Shown: positions 27,018-35,950 of the stretch, in pieces
Position numbering within the stretch: position 1 is the stretch's first letter
Layout: every line of letters starts with the position of its first letter
From: CAVTWS01 sp963732655
GTDB lineage: Bacteria > Actinomycetota > Acidimicrobiia > Acidimicrobiales > SHLQ01
NCBI GenBank assembly: GCA_963732655.1
Contig: CAVTAI010000017.1
Location: forward strand, 1,302,001-1,366,000
Direction: 5' to 3'
DNA: 64,000 nt
Translations under genes and position numbers: made by a program
The notes under the pieces: model-generated
Seen by the model: the letters and a program-made list of their open reading frames with translations, nothing else
What the model was told of the DNA's origin: nothing
Databases searched by the model: none

Positions 27018-27212
27018 ATGACCACGGAAATGAACGCAAACTCTGAAATCCGCGCGATGTCGCATGATGAAATCGACGCAGTCGCCGGTGGCGCAACCAC
27101 AATTCTCGAGGTCAAGCTACCGGGCGCCACCGTGACGGCGGTCTTCAACCCCGATGTCGCGGGAGTGGTTATACAATATTCTAGCGGCAAAATTGTAGGG
27201 CAGCGCGTCTAA
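27018..27212 (+). CDS. 64-aa double-glycine leader peptide (bacteriocin/RiPP-like precursor)
   Basis: The N-terminal half, MTTEMNANSEIRAMSHDEID then AVAGG (Gly-Gly at residues 24-25), has the pattern of double-glycine leaders cut by C39 peptidase-containing ABC exporters: an acidic, amphipathic helix with a hydrophobic residue before GG. The 39-residue remainder is beta-rich (ATTILEVKLPGATVTAVFNP) with no Cys and several Thr/Ser. An AGCAA/GGAG stretch precedes the ATG. No C39 exporter or modification enzyme is adjacent. It could be a class II-type bacteriocin, a signalling peptide, or one of the orphan GG-leader proteins common in Bradyrhizobium. Confidence 0.65.
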   Translation: MTTEMNANSEIRAMSHDEIDAVAGGATTILEVKLPGATVTAVFNPDVAGVVIQYSSGKIVGQRV

Positions 27213-27297
27213 GGCCCTAAACATAAACAGGGCGGTTCAAAGCCTTGGGACAGCTAGGGCGTGCCGGTCGGCGACGGCAAATGCTGCGGCAATGAAA

Positions 27298-27323
27298 ATG
27301 GCCGGGCGCACGCGCCCGGCCAT
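27298..27323. terminator. Hairpin terminator between the leader peptide gene and iorB
   Basis: ATGGCCGGGCG-CACG-CGCCCGGCCAT can form a GC-rich stem of about 11 pairs. On the plus strand it is followed by CGATTTTT, on the minus strand by TTTTCATT. It lies between two convergent genes (peptide gene on plus, iorB on minus) and probably serves both. Confidence 0.75.
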
Positions 27324-27352
27324 CGATTTTTGCTCCGCCCGGTGCGAGCGAT

Positions 27353-29546
27353 CTACACCAGCTTGACGTTCTTCACCGGCAGGCTGCGCACCGGCTTGCC
27401 GATCGCCGCATGGATCGCATTGATGACCGCCGGCGCGACGACGCAGATCGTCGGCTCGCCGACGCCACCCCAGAAGTCGTTGGTCGGCACCAGCACCGTC
27501 TCGACCTTCGGCATCTCCGACAGGCGCAGCAGCCGGTAGGTGTCGAAGTTGAGACTGGTCATGCGCCCATTCTCGACCGGGCACTCGCCAAACATGGTGG
27601 CGCTGAGCCCATAGGCCACCGAGCCCTCGACCTGCGCGGCGATCTGGTCGGGATTGACCGCGTGGCCGCAGTTCAAGGCCAGCACCATACGATGCACCTT
27701 GACGTTGCCTTGCGCGTCGACCGAGACCTCGGCGGTCGCCGCCGAGTAGCTGCCGTAACCCATGAACTGGGCGATGCCGCGATGGACGCCTTGCGGCAGC
27801 GGCTTGCCCCAGTCGCCTTTCTCCGCCGCCGCGTTGAGCACAGCGAGGTGCTTGGGATGCTTGCTCATCAGCGAACGGCGGAACGCGAGCGAATCCTTGC
27901 CGGCCGCCCGCGCCACCTCCTCGATGAAGCATTCCATGTAGTAGCCGTTCTGGTTGGTGTTGACCCCGCGCCAGGGACCGACCGGAACGTGCGTGTTGCG
28001 CATCGCATACTCGACCAGCAGGTTGGGAACGGTGTAGCCAAGCTGCGCATCGCCCGGCTCCGCCCAGTAACCCTGGAGCTGACGCCGGTCCGTGTTGCCG
28101 GCCATCGCCGCCGGATTGAGCCACGCATTGATCGACTGGCCTGATACCCGCACATGCAGGCCGACCAGATTGTTGTTCTCGTCGAGACCCGCCGAGAACT
28201 TGCACATCGAGATCGGCCGGAAGAAATCGTGGGTTTGATCTTCCTCGCGCGACCAGATCGTCTTGACCGGGATGCCGGGGAATTCCTTCGCCACGGTCAC
28301 CGCCTTGCGGACATAGTCCTGGGTGCCGCCGCGCCGGCCGAAGCCGCCGCCCAGATCGTGGCGATGAGACCTCGCATTGCGTCAGCGGCAGTCCCGACTC
28401 CGATGAAAGCGCCGCCAGCGAAGCTTCGAGATTCTGCGTCGGCGTCCAGCACTCTGCACGGTCGGCGGTGAGGCGGACCGTGGCGTTGTTCACTTCCATG
28501 CAAGCATGGGACAGGAACGGCGTCGAATATGTCGCCTCGATCTTCTTCGCCGCGCCGGCGATCGCGGCCAGCGCATCGCCTTCGCGCCGGTCGCCGTTGG
28601 TCTCGGTCGCGGTGAGGCCGGTTTCCAGGTGCTTCGCGATCGTCGCGCTCGACACCTTGGCGTTGTCGCCCTCGTCCCAGACGATCGGCAACGCATCGAG
28701 CGCAGTCTTCGCCTGCCACCACGTGTCGGCGACGACGGCGACGGCGGTATCCTTCACCCGCACCACCTTGCGCACGCCGGGCATCTTGGCGACTTTGGAT
28801 TCGTCCACGCTCTTGATCTTGCTGCCGTAGACCGGGGCGTCCTTGATCGCCGCATTGAGCATCCCCGGCAGCTTCAGGTCGATGGCGTAGACCTTGCTGC
28901 CGTTGAGCTTGGGCGCGGTATCGAGCCGCTTGATCGGCTTGCCGGCGATCGTCCAATCCTTGGGATCCTTGAGCTTGATGCTCTTGGGATCCGGCGGCGT
29001 GAGCTTCGACGCTGCTGCGGCCACTCGGCCGTAAGTGGTCTGGCGCCGCGACGCGGCGTGGCGGATCGTGCCGTTCGAAACAGTCAACTCGCCGACCGGA
29101 ACCTTCCATTCATTGGCCGCCGCCTGCAGCAGCATCATCCGCGCCACCGCACCGCCGCGCCGGACATAATCCTGGGATTGGCGTATTCCCTGGCTGCCGC
29201 CGGTGGACATGTTGCCCCAGACGCGCTTGCGGGCCAGGTTCTGCCCGGGCGTCAGACCTTCGGTCGACACGCGGCGCCAGTCGCATTCAAGTTCCTCGGC
29301 GACCAGTTGGGCGAGCCCGGTGAGCGTGCCCTGCCCCATCTCCGAGCGCGCGATGCGGATGACGCAATCATTGTTGGGCCGGATCACGACCCAGATGCCG
29401 ACTTCGTTGCCGGCATTTTGCGCCTGCGCCGAGCCGATCGGCACATCGAAGCCAAGCGCCAGCCCGCCACCGGCGACAGCGGCGGAGCCGACGATGAATT
29501 TGCGTCGCGACAATTCGGTGGTGGTGTCGTGGATGGTTTTGGTCAT
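27353..29546 (-). CDS. IorB-like molybdopterin-binding subunit (xanthine dehydrogenase family), frameshift
   Basis: Large subunit of an isoquinoline-1-oxidoreductase-type molybdenum hydroxylase, about 730 residues. The N-terminus has a Tat signal, LSRRKFIVGSAAVAGGGLAL. RSEMGQGTLTGLAQLVAEEL and GGSQGIRQSQDYVRRGGA are cofactor-contact blocks. The domain from GKPIKRLDTAPKLNGSKVYA onwards is the aldehyde-oxidase-like part, and GVGEPTICVVAPAVINAIHAA near the end carries the catalytic-glutamate GxGE loop. A one-base shift near 28,355 splits the frame (RGGTQDYV region). It is downstream of iorA with 16 bases between. A periplasmic hydroxylase or aldehyde oxidase is likely; the substrate is unknown. 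Confidence 0.87.
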
Positions 29547-29562
29547 GGCTGATCTCCCGACA

Positions 29563-30048
29563 TCACGCTTTGCGGCGGCCAACGGAGCCGACCGGGTTGC
29601 CATTGCCGGCCGCCATGTGCACGGCCGCGCGGATGCGCTGATAGGTGCCGCACCGGCAGATATTGGTCATCGCATCGTCGATGTCCTTGTCGGTGGGGCG
29701 CGGCGTCTTTCGCAGCAACGCCGCCGCCGCCATGATCTGGCCGGACTGGCAATAGCCGCATTGCGGCACGTCGAGCGCCGCCCAGGCGCGCTGCACCGGG
29801 TGCTATGAATTGCGCGAGAGGCCTTCGATGGTCACGATCCGATCGTTCGGCCGCACGTCACCAACGCGCAACGAACACGAGCGTACCACCTCGCCGTTGA
29901 GGTGGACGGAGCAGGCGCCGCATTGCGCCACGCCGCAACCGTATTTGGTGCCGGTCAATCCGACTTGTTCGCGGATGACCCACAGCAGCGGCGTGTCCGC
30001 CGCTACCTGCACGTCGCGGTTCTGGCCATTGATGTTAAGTCTTGCCAT
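29563..30048 (-). CDS. IorA-like [2Fe-2S] subunit, with in-frame amber codon
   Basis: Small subunit carrying two [2Fe-2S] clusters. The plant-type site is KYGCGVAQCGACSVHLNG, then RSCSLRVGD. The second, helical site is PQCGYCQSGQIMAAAALL with NICRCGTYQRIRAAVHMA. The two halves are in the same frame, but codon 82 (29,803-29,805) is TAG, exactly where homologues read on from the first domain into HPVQRAWAALD. This is a nonsense change, not a shift. A good ribosome site (GGGAGG) precedes ATG 30,048. It should pair with the IorB protein. Confidence 0.87.
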
Positions 30049-30208
30049 TCTAATCCTCCCACAGGTCGCTATTCGGCGATGTCGTTCGTTGTTGATTGAA
30101 GGCGGCTTACTGCCAAACAATCTGCTGCCCAAGGCCAGCAGTTGTGAACTTTTCTAAACTATACGTCACAAAACACGGTCTGCCTACGGCATCAACACCG
30201 CGGTGGAA

Positions 30209-31267
30209 TCATTTGGCCGGCAACCGAACGCTTGCTAGGTCGCGGCCCACCACGACGTTGCCGGAAAAGCCGGCGCCCCGCACGACCTTCGAATAGTGCT
30301 CGTCGGTGAGCGGACCATCAGGAACCTTATAGGGCCCGTGGCGAACGGCGCCGATCGACGGCGCGAGATGCGTCAGCATGAGATGCTTCGCGCCGACCCG
30401 CTTCGCCATCGCGCCAAGATCGCCGGTGCCGGCCTGGCGATGATAGACCGCCGGCGGCATGCCGCTGTCTCGGTCGGGTCCCATCACCGGATGCATGGTC
30501 GAATGCACGATGATGTCTGCGCCTTGCGCCAATCGTTCGACTTGGTCGGAGGTCGAGGAAGAACGCGGCGGCGCGAACGTGTCGTTGCCGGCATCGCCGG
30601 CGATCACGACGCTGCCCGCCGGCGTGTCAACACGATAGGAGGCATGGCCCGGAATATGGGTCGAGCGGATGGCGCTGACTTTGATGTCCCCGGCTGACCA
30701 GACGACCTGCGGATCATTGGAGGGAGCAAAGGTGACGACCTTTGCGATGTCCGCCGGGCCGCCGCTGAGACGGCTTTTGTCCTCGACGCGACGTTGCGCG
30801 ATCTCGCCGGACGCCATGAAGGCCTCGCCAATCCGCGCAACATAGCCTGAACAGCTCAACGTATGTCCGAGCGGCGATTTCGCATCGGCGCTGCAAACCA
30901 CGTCAAGCTTCGGTCCCGCCGAATTGTAATTCCAGCGCAGCAGCAGGACGTCGGCCAAGCCCTCGGTGTGATCCGAGTGCATGTGGGTCAAGAAGATCGC
31001 GTTGAGCTGCCCGGCAGTCACGCCGAGTTGGGAAAGCCGCTGATTGGTTCCTCGGCCGGTATCGAATTGGAGCCGCACTGCGCTGCAATTGTCGGCATCG
31101 TCGCCGTAACGGACCAGCGTCCCCGCCCCCGCCTGTCCATTGAAGATCGGCGGACCGCTTTGCACGCCGGTCAATGTCACGATGAGACAAGGCGCGGCGG
31201 TCGCAGGCGTCGCCGCCCACAGGACGGCGACGGCGCCGACAACGATCGAAGCCCATCGCCGCTTCAT
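30209..31267 (-). CDS. Exported metallo-beta-lactamase-fold hydrolase
   Basis: The protein is 352 residues from ATG 31,267; a start nine bases earlier is also possible. An N-terminal signal peptide (ASIVVGAVAVLWAATPATAA) is followed by an MBL fold: FLTHMHSDHTEGLADVL provides the HxHxDH metal motif, STHIPGHASYRV and VIAGDAGND the further ligands, and MLTHLAP the last histidine. It resembles the arylsulfatase/tRNase-Z-like branch. A periplasmic hydrolase of an ester, sulfate or lactone is plausible in the adjoining catabolic cluster. Confidence 0.82.
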   Translation of the reverse strand: MKRRWASIVVGAVAVLWAATPATAAPCLIVTLTGVQSGPPIFNGQAGAGTLVRYGDDADNCSAVRLQFDTGRGTNQRLSQLGVTAGQLNAIFLTHMHSDHTEGLADVLLLRWNYNSAGPKLDVVCSADAKSPLGHTLSCSGYVARIGEAFMASGEIAQRRVEDKSRLSGGPADIAKVVTFAPSNDPQVVWSAGDIKVSAIRSTHIPGHASYRVDTPAGSVVIAGDAGNDTFAPPRSSSTSDQVERLAQGADIIVHSTMHPVMGPDRDSGMPPAVYHRQAGTGDLGAMAKRVGAKHLMLTHLAPSIGAVRHGPYKVPDGPLTDEHYSKVVRGAGFSGNVVVGRDLASVRLPAK

Positions 31268-31293
31268 GTTCGCCATCCGTCTTCGATCCGATG

Positions 31294-32166
31294 TCACTCC
31301 CGCAGCAGATCGCCCTCGACCGTGCAGCGGCGCAGCAGACGGCGCTCCTCTTTCGGAAAATCGGTGCGGGCGTGGATGGTGCAGAGGTTGTCCCACATCA
31401 CGAAATCGCCGAGCTGCCAGACGTGCTCGTAGATGAAATCGCGCCGCTCGCCGATGTCGTAGAGCTGATCGAGAATCGTGGCGCCCTCGCTCGGATCGAA
31501 CCCTTCGAGCGCCGTTGTCATCAGCCGGTCGACGAACAAGGTCTTCCGGCCGGTGCCGGGATGGGTGATGAACACGGGGTGGTAGTGGTGCGGGATGTTG
31601 CTGATGTCGCCGGATGCGTCGGCCTGCCGCGCGCGATTGTATTCGTGGATGTGCAGCGCACGCTTGCCGGCAAGCCTCTGCTTGAGCGCTTCCGGCACCG
31701 CCTCATAGGCCCTGTACATGTTGGAGAACATGGTGTTGCCGCCGGTCGACGGCAGCTCGAGCGCGTAGAGGAACGTGTAGTGATAGGGCCGCGCTGAATA
31801 GCCGGAATCGATGTGGAACCAGAACTCGCCTTCGCCGAAGGCGCCGATCGGCACGCCATTGTCGTCCTTGATGTTGCTGACCAGCAGCACCTTCTCGTGG
31901 TCCTGCTGAGCGCCTTCGGCGCGCGAGCGCAACGGCTCCGGCGCTTTCTTGCGCGAACCGAGATCGCCGAAATAGGCCGCGAACGCGAGCTGCTGGTCTT
32001 GCGAAATGGTCTGGCCGCGGAACACCAGGACCAGATGCTTGTCCCACGCCGCCCTGATCGCTTCCACCGTTTCCCGCGACAGCGGCTTGGTGAGGTCGAC
32101 GCCCTTGATCTCCGCCCCGCAGGCGGACGACAGCGGCACGACTTGCATATCGAGAACGTCTTGCAT
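31294..32166 (-). CDS. TauD/TfdA family Fe(II)/2-oxoglutarate dioxygenase
   Basis: The protein has 290 residues. The iron-binding pair appears in EFWFHIDSGY (H-x-D), the distal histidine in CTIHARTDF, and the 2-oxoglutarate-binding arginine in EERRLLRRCTVEG. N-terminal GAEIKGVDLTKPLS and VLVFRGQTIS are family blocks. Enzymes of this family oxygenate taurine, phenoxyacetates and many other acids; the substrate is open. It is 26 bases upstream of the MBL gene on the same strand. Confidence 0.88.
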   Translation of the reverse strand: MQDVLDMQVVPLSSACGAEIKGVDLTKPLSRETVEAIRAAWDKHLVLVFRGQTISQDQQLAFAAYFGDLGSRKKAPEPLRSRAEGAQQDHEKVLLVSNIKDDNGVPIGAFGEGEFWFHIDSGYSARPYHYTFLYALELPSTGGNTMFSNMYRAYEAVPEALKQRLAGKRALHIHEYNRARQADASGDISNIPHHYHPVFITHPGTGRKTLFVDRLMTTALEGFDPSEGATILDQLYDIGERRDFIYEHVWQLGDFVMWDNLCTIHARTDFPKEERRLLRRCTVEGDLLRE

Positions 32167-32252
32167 GGGGCGATTTCCTGGTCATTTTCCCTGCGAGGGG
32201 CTTCTTGGTTGACCGCATGTTAGAGCGAAATCGCCCGTGCGGGAATACGGCT

Positions 32253-32444
32253 TCAACCGCCGGCTTTCAGCTTGGCCTGCAATTTTTGCAGCGCCAGCCG
32301 CTGCAGGTCCGCCTGCGACGCCGTCGCAGGCCCCATGACGCTGACTTCGATGCCGGTCGCGGCGTCGATCGCCGACACCTTGACGCTGCGGCCGATCGCC
32401 CGGAACTCGAAATAGATTTCGTTCTGTTGGCGGTCGTCGGGCAC
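32253..32444 (-). CDS. Small conserved protein, DUF6898-like (63 aa)
   Basis: The peptide EIYFEFRAIGRSVKVSAIDA then TGIEVSVMGPATASQADLQRLALQKLQAKL matches a small alphaproteobacterial family of unknown role that I recall as DUF6898. There is one beta-sheet half and a C-terminal helix, and no signal or membrane span. It is adjacent (one base) to the Rieske protein gene, so co-translated with it. Confidence 0.65.
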   Translation of the reverse strand: MPDDRQQNEIYFEFRAIGRSVKVSAIDAATGIEVSVMGPATASQADLQRLALQKLQAKLKAGG

Positions 32445-32445
32445 G

Positions 32446-32859
32446 CTACGCCTCGACGACGACGTAGTTGTTCTCGACCCGAACAGGGAACGACTCGGCC
32501 TGGTACGGGCCCTCGACCAGCTCGGCCCCGGCCTTCACCGCCACCGGATATTGCCGCACCCGCAACCGCGTCGGGTCGCACCAGGATTTGCCGGTGCGGA
32601 TGTCGAACTCCCAGCCATGCCACGGGCACTTCACCATTTCGCCGGGCCGCGAGCACAGGTACTCGCCGGGCACCGTCGACTGCACCAGCGCGGTCTGGAT
32701 GCCGTGGCCGAGGCTGCCGCCACGATGCGGGCAACGATTGTTGAGCGCGAAGAAGTCGCCGTCGATATTGAACACCACGATGTTGCGGCCGCCCGCCTCG
32801 ACCAGCTTGCGCTGGCCCGGCGGGATTTCATCGACGGCGGCGACGACGTGGCTGGCCAT
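32446..32859 (-). CDS. Rieske [2Fe-2S] ferredoxin-like protein
   Basis: The protein is 137 residues with both halves of the Rieske cluster site: CPHRGGSLGHG and CPWHGWEFDIRTG, about 40 residues apart. The 20-residue insert between them (TVPGEYLCSRPGEMV) is longer than in minimal ferredoxins and resembles the N-terminal part of ring-hydroxylating oxygenase alpha subunits, but the catalytic domain is absent. Likely an electron carrier for an oxygenase of this cluster. Confidence 0.87.
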   Translation of the reverse strand: MASHVVAAVDEIPPGQRKLVEAGGRNIVVFNIDGDFFALNNRCPHRGGSLGHGIQTALVQSTVPGEYLCSRPGEMVKCPWHGWEFDIRTGKSWCDPTRLRVRQYPVAVKAGAELVEGPYQAESFPVRVENNYVVVEA

Positions 32860-32873
32860 GGCTCAAACAGCGC

Positions 32874-33975
32874 TCAGTCAAGCCGGTACAGCGCGCGCGC
32901 ATTCTCGCACAGGATCATGTTGCGCGTTTTTTCGTCGAGCGACGGCGGCAGCGCCAGGAACGGATCGTCGAAATCCCAATGCGGATAGTCCGACGCGTAC
33001 ATGATCTTGTCCCAGCCGATCCACGCCATGGTGTCGATCAGTTGCTCCGGCGTATCGGTTTCTTCCATCGGCTGGGTCGAGACCCAGATATGCTCACGCA
33101 TATATTCCGATGGCGCTTTCTTGAGGTGCGGAACCTCGTCCTTGAGCTTCTTCCAGTTCTTGTCCATGCGCCAGCCGAGCGGACGGCATCCAACCGAAGC
33201 CGGCCTCGATCATGATGATCTTCAGCTCCGGATAGCGCTCGAACACGCCTTCGAGCACGAGACTTGCGATCTGCGCCTGGCAGCAGGAGGCGTGCTCGGT
33301 CATGTCCTCGATATAGAACGACGGCCAGCCGGTGCTGCTCGCCGGCCGCCCGCTGGTGCCGAACACATGGATGCCGACCGGAAGCCCGGCTTCGATCGCC
33401 GCTTCGTAGACCGGCCAGTACTGCTTCTTGCCCAGGAGATCATTGGTGCGGGTCTTGAGCAGCACATGGGCGAAACGCTTGTCGCCGGCGCGGCGCTTGA
33501 CCTCGACGCGGGTCGCATCGCCGTCTTCGAACGGCACGACCACCGAGGCCAGCAGCCGACTGTCCTGCTTGTGCCAGCCGTCGAGTTGAAACTCGTTCGC
33601 GGCATAGGCCATGGCGGCAGAGAATTCCGAGTTCTGGTCACCCTGCCCGGTCGGCGACAGCGGGTTCATGATCGCGTATTCGATCGGGTAGCTGTCGAGG
33701 AACTGCTGCTTCATGAAAGCGAGGTTGCTCGCCGGCAACCCGCCATCCGGCGGCCAGCTATCGCGCCGCGACGCCAGCGGCTGCATCTTGGGGTAGGGAA
33801 AGCCTTTGAGGTAGCCCTGGCGCTGGCGCGCGCCATACGTGGTCAGATGATCCCACCAGCGTTTGTCCAGATAAGGCTTGAGGTCCTCGACCGAGCTCTT
33901 GGGATGGATGTCGACGTCGACGATCTTGAGCCGGCTGTTCGATTTGATCTCCGGCTGTCGCAGTTCGATGTTCAT
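32874..33975 (-). CDS. Amidohydrolase 2 family protein, frameshift near C-terminus
   Basis: This is a TIM-barrel metal hydrolase of about 366 residues. It starts VDVDIHPKSSVEDLKPYL (the metal D-x-H), has GLPVGIHVFGTSGRP, IIMIEAGFGWMPS and ends IMYASDYPHWDFDDPF. The frame shifts near 33,180 (GFGWMPS then WRMDKNWKKLKDEVPHLKK). It overlaps the next upstream amidohydrolase by ATGA. The two are clearly paralogous, so they may be subunits or sequential enzymes. Confidence 0.83.
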
Positions 33976-35039
33976 GGCGCATCCTCCCTGAGACGCGGAT
34001 AAGTCGCGAGCGGATTATCGACCAGAATCTTCCGCTTAAGCGATTCCGGCAAGCCCTGCGGCAAAGCATCGTCGCCGTCGAACTGCCAATGCGGGAAATC
34101 CGACGCATAGAGCAGTATATCATCGGAATCGAGCTGATCGACCATGCGTTCCATGATGTCGGGCTCGTCCGGGGCGTCGAAGGGCTGGATCGTCAGCCGC
34201 ACGTGATCGCGCACGATCTCACCGGGCGGCCGGTCCACCCAGGGCACTTCGGTGCGCACGCCGCGCCAGAATTTCGACAGCCGCCACAGGAAGCCCGGCA
34301 GCCAGGTGACGCCGGATTCCAGGAGCACCACCTTGAGCTTGGGAAACTTGGCAAAGGCGCCCTCGCAAATGAGGCTACCGAGCTGCGACTGGAAGGCCTG
34401 CGAATAGGCCACATAGTCCTCGATGTAATAGCTCGGCCAGCCCAACGACGTCATCGACTGCCGGTAGCTCGAACCCGGATGGATGCCGATCGGCAGCCCG
34501 TGCTTCTCAGCCGCGGCGAACAGCGGCCACCAGTGCCGGCGGCCGAGCGGGGTCTCCTGCATGGTGACGAGCTGGATCTGCACGAAGCGCTTGTCCTTGG
34601 CGCAGCGCTCGACCTCGTCGACCGCGTATTCAATATTTTGCGTCGGCACGACGATCGAAGCGCGCAGCCGCGGATCGCGATCAAGCCACTCCTTGGCGAT
34701 GTAATTGTTGACTGCGCGTGCGACCGCCACGCCCATGTCCTCGCTGTAGGGCAGATGCGCGCCATAGAGACAGCTGAGGATCGCGGTGCGAGCGCCGAGC
34801 CGGTCGAGGACTTGGGCGGTGAGTTGGGAGACATCGGACGCGGCGCCGCCGTTCGTCCCTTTCCAGTCGTCGCGGATCGAGATCGGCGCGCGCGGCGGAT
34901 AGGAGTTGGTCTCGAAGCCGGGGATGCCGCGCTCGACGATCGAATTGCGCCAATAGTCGTCGAAGTGCGGCAGCAACGCTTTGAGACTCGGCACCGATGG
35001 GTGCACGTCGCAATCGATGGCGGAACCATGAGCGGGCAC
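33972..35039 (-). CDS. Amidohydrolase 2 family protein
   Basis: The protein has 355 residues. IDCDVHPSVPSLKALLPHFD opens the barrel with the D-x-H metal site. GLPIGIHPGSSYRQ, VVLLESGVTWLPGFLWRL and ILLYASDFPHWQFDGDDAL hold the remaining metal and catalytic residues (final Asp in ASDFPHW). The family includes decarboxylases such as ACMSD and gamma-resorcylate decarboxylase as well as hydrolases of cyclic compounds. It is coupled to the downstream paralogue. Confidence 0.86.
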   Translation of the reverse strand: MPAHGSAIDCDVHPSVPSLKALLPHFDDYWRNSIVERGIPGFETNSYPPRAPISIRDDWKGTNGGAASDVSQLTAQVLDRLGARTAILSCLYGAHLPYSEDMGVAVARAVNNYIAKEWLDRDPRLRASIVVPTQNIEYAVDEVERCAKDKRFVQIQLVTMQETPLGRRHWWPLFAAAEKHGLPIGIHPGSSYRQSMTSLGWPSYYIEDYVAYSQAFQSQLGSLICEGAFAKFPKLKVVLLESGVTWLPGFLWRLSKFWRGVRTEVPWVDRPPGEIVRDHVRLTIQPFDAPDEPDIMERMVDQLDSDDILLYASDFPHWQFDGDDALPQGLPESLKRKILVDNPLATYPRLREDAP

Positions 35040-35089
35040 GTGAACCGGTCCTTGTTATTGTGGGCGGCGCGGCCTCCCGGCAACGATGC

Positions 35090-35923
35090 TCAGAAGAACG
35101 CCAGCGTTCTGATTTCGATGCTCTCGCGTGGGCGTGCATTCGGTGGCGACGTCGGGTCTTCGAAGGCGGTGTGCGCGGTCCAACGCGCCACGCCCTCTTT
35201 CTGGGAGTCATAGACCTTGAACACCAGCGCCTCCTCGCGGCGCATGCGCGGGAACCAGTACCAGTGGTGATTGGGATTGTAGCCGCAGGCGTAGGTCTGC
35301 CCCTTGCGGTCCTGATAGATCCGCTCGGAGATGATGAAGTCGTCGAACGCCACACTGCGCGCATCGCAGATCGCCAGCGGGAAGGTCTCAACCGGATAGC
35401 GGATCGGCCGCCACACCTGCACGATGGCGAAGCGGCGCGTCAGCAGGTCTTCCGCTTCGTCCGGCAGGATGTCGCGCACGCGTTGTGGCCCCGACCACTC
35501 GGTATAGTCGTTGTGGGCGCGGCGCACGACCTCGCGGATCTTCTTGGCCTCGCGCATCTCGTCGTCGGCGGTCCGCAGCGTATGATCGAACACGACGACG
35601 CGTTTGGCGCCGCTCTCGGCTTTGATCAGCTCGATCATCTCCGGATAGTAGACGCGACGGATTTCATCCTCGTCGTAGAAATCGCGCATCTTGGTGGGGT
35701 GTGGAACGAAGCGGAAGCCATCGCGGTCGAGCACAAAGCGGTCGGTCTCCAGCCGGCCGTTGTGTATCTTCACGGTCTGCGGATCGTAGCTGCCGCCTGA
35801 GCGCTTGTCGTTGGCGCCGGGCGCGCCGGTGTAGGTGAACAGCCGCTCGCCGTTGTTTTGTACGTAGTTGACGGTCGCTTCAATGACGTCAGGGACGGTT
35901 TCGACTTCGGCGATGGCGCTCAT
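35090..35923 (-). CDS. CmcJ/NvfI (AsaB-like) family oxygenase
   Basis: The protein has 277 residues. The family pattern is visible as VYYPEMIELIKAESGAKRVVVFDHTLR, RRAHNDYTEWSGPQRVRDI (probable metal His and Asp), WRPIRYPVETFPLAICDARS and NPNHHWYWFPRMRREEALVFKVYDS. Relatives are non-haem hydroxylases/desaturases in cephamycin and fungal secondary metabolism, but bacterial members of catabolic loci are common. It stands 50 bases upstream of the amidohydrolase pair, on the same strand. Confidence 0.8.
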   Translation of the reverse strand: MSAIAEVETVPDVIEATVNYVQNNGERLFTYTGAPGANDKRSGGSYDPQTVKIHNGRLETDRFVLDRDGFRFVPHPTKMRDFYDEDEIRRVYYPEMIELIKAESGAKRVVVFDHTLRTADDEMREAKKIREVVRRAHNDYTEWSGPQRVRDILPDEAEDLLTRRFAIVQVWRPIRYPVETFPLAICDARSVAFDDFIISERIYQDRKGQTYACGYNPNHHWYWFPRMRREEALVFKVYDSQKEGVARWTAHTAFEDPTSPPNARPRESIEIRTLAFF

Positions 35924-35950
35924 GGCAATCTCCTTCTTCGGAACGACTAG

